From: DATMBL01 sp050735975
GTDB lineage: Bacteria; Desulfobacterota; Binatia; UBA9968
DNA: 5,692 nucleotides
Assembly (NCBI GenBank): GCA_050735975.1
Contig: JBOHVS010000405.1
Location: 1-5,692, forward strand
Direction of reading: 5' to 3'
Shown here: positions 5,461 to 5,692 of the stretch, piece by piece
Layout: each line of letters starts with the position of its first letter
Numbering within the stretch: position 1 is the first letter of the stretch
The notes under the pieces: model-generated
Database searches by the model: none
Told to the model about the DNA's origin: nothing
What the model saw: the letters and a program-made list of their open reading frames with translations, nothing else
Position numbers and translations under genes: made by a program

Positions 5461-5520
5461 ATACAACAATTGACAGCGCGGCGAGGTCTACGTGGACTAG
5501 GCCGCTGCGGGAGCCGCTTG

Positions 5521-5692
5521 TTACTTTGCTTTTCCGAACAAATCGTCGAACATCTTTTGGTAATGAGCGGTCCTCGCCTCTTCTTCGGGCGGAATAATGC
5601 GCAGCTTGGTTCGGTCCACTCCGATCTTCGGCTGAATATCGCCTCGGGCGGGAACCTTTCCGAGCTTACTGATTAACGACTGTCCCTCCTTG
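5521..5692 (-). CDS. ABC-type solute-binding protein, iron(III)-like, C-terminal part only
   Basis: The minus strand is open from the right edge to a TAA at 5521-5523, giving the last 56 residues of a protein whose start lies beyond the window. The translation runs KEGQSLISKLGKVPARGDI, then PKIGVDRTKL, RIIPPEEEARTAHYQKMFDD and LFGKAK. The order (a GQ-containing helix, an LGKVPAR turn, a linker, and a final helix ending in YQKMFDDLFGK) fits the C-terminus of extracellular solute-binding proteins of the iron(III)/FbpA-AfuA kind. These deliver substrate to an ABC permease, though many relatives bind other ligands. It converges with the 4340 gene. Frame and stop are firm; the family is a moderately confident recognition from a short segment. 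Confidence 0.75.
   Translation of the reverse strand, partial: KEGQSLISKLGKVPARGDIQPKIGVDRTKLRIIPPEEEARTAHYQKMFDDLFGKAK

Overview
This window reads as chromosomal DNA of a Gram-negative, probably uncultivated environmental bacterium of medium GC content. The evidence is three genes for secreted solute-binding proteins, a small glycine-zipper envelope protein, strong Shine-Dalgarno sequences ahead of most genes, and a dispersed repeat built on TTCGAC...CTCAG...CGAACGG. From memory, many orphan TctC-like binding proteins together with this repeat suggest deltaproteobacterial or Binatota-like lineages from soil or groundwater. That placement is a guess, because no marker gene is present.

Layout from left to right. 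1-214: no intact gene; a short frame with no start codon on the minus strand (37-147) may be a remnant. 215-601 (+): a small DUF2780-like helical protein with a clean hairpin terminator at 615-639. 855-1895 (-): a secreted TctC/Bug-type solute-binding protein, convergent with the previous gene. 1896-2633: a long gap of about 740 bases without a convincing gene, holding an AT-rich hairpin, an 11-bp tandem repeat and an inverted repeat. 2634-3254 (-): a flavin reductase-like FMN-binding split-barrel protein with a candidate promoter upstream. 3445-3623 (+): a frameshifted, truncated remnant of pntA, the NAD(P) transhydrogenase alpha subunit. 3624-3741: a REPIN-like repeat doublet that abuts the point where pntA similarity stops. 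3785-4036 (-): a small glycine-zipper envelope protein, possibly a lipoprotein. 4037-4339: a divergent regulatory region with palindromes and a near-consensus sigma70 promoter at 4214-4241. 4340-5392 (+): a second TctC/Bug-type binding protein. 5438-5460: a hairpin between convergent genes. 5521-5692 (-): the C-terminal end of a third binding protein, resembling the iron(III)/ABC type, running off the right edge.

The genes do not form one operon. Each has its own ribosome binding site and large spacers, and orientation changes repeatedly. The common theme is periplasmic capture of small solutes, probably carboxylates for the two TctC-like proteins, but no TctA/TctB membrane component or ABC permease is encoded here, so the binding proteins look like orphans within this window. 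The region looks like accessory sequence undergoing decay and repeat insertion. I did not find a clear new multi-gene system. The items most worth a second look are the pntA remnant with its adjoining repeat doublet, the orphan binding proteins, and the palindromes around the divergent promoter region.
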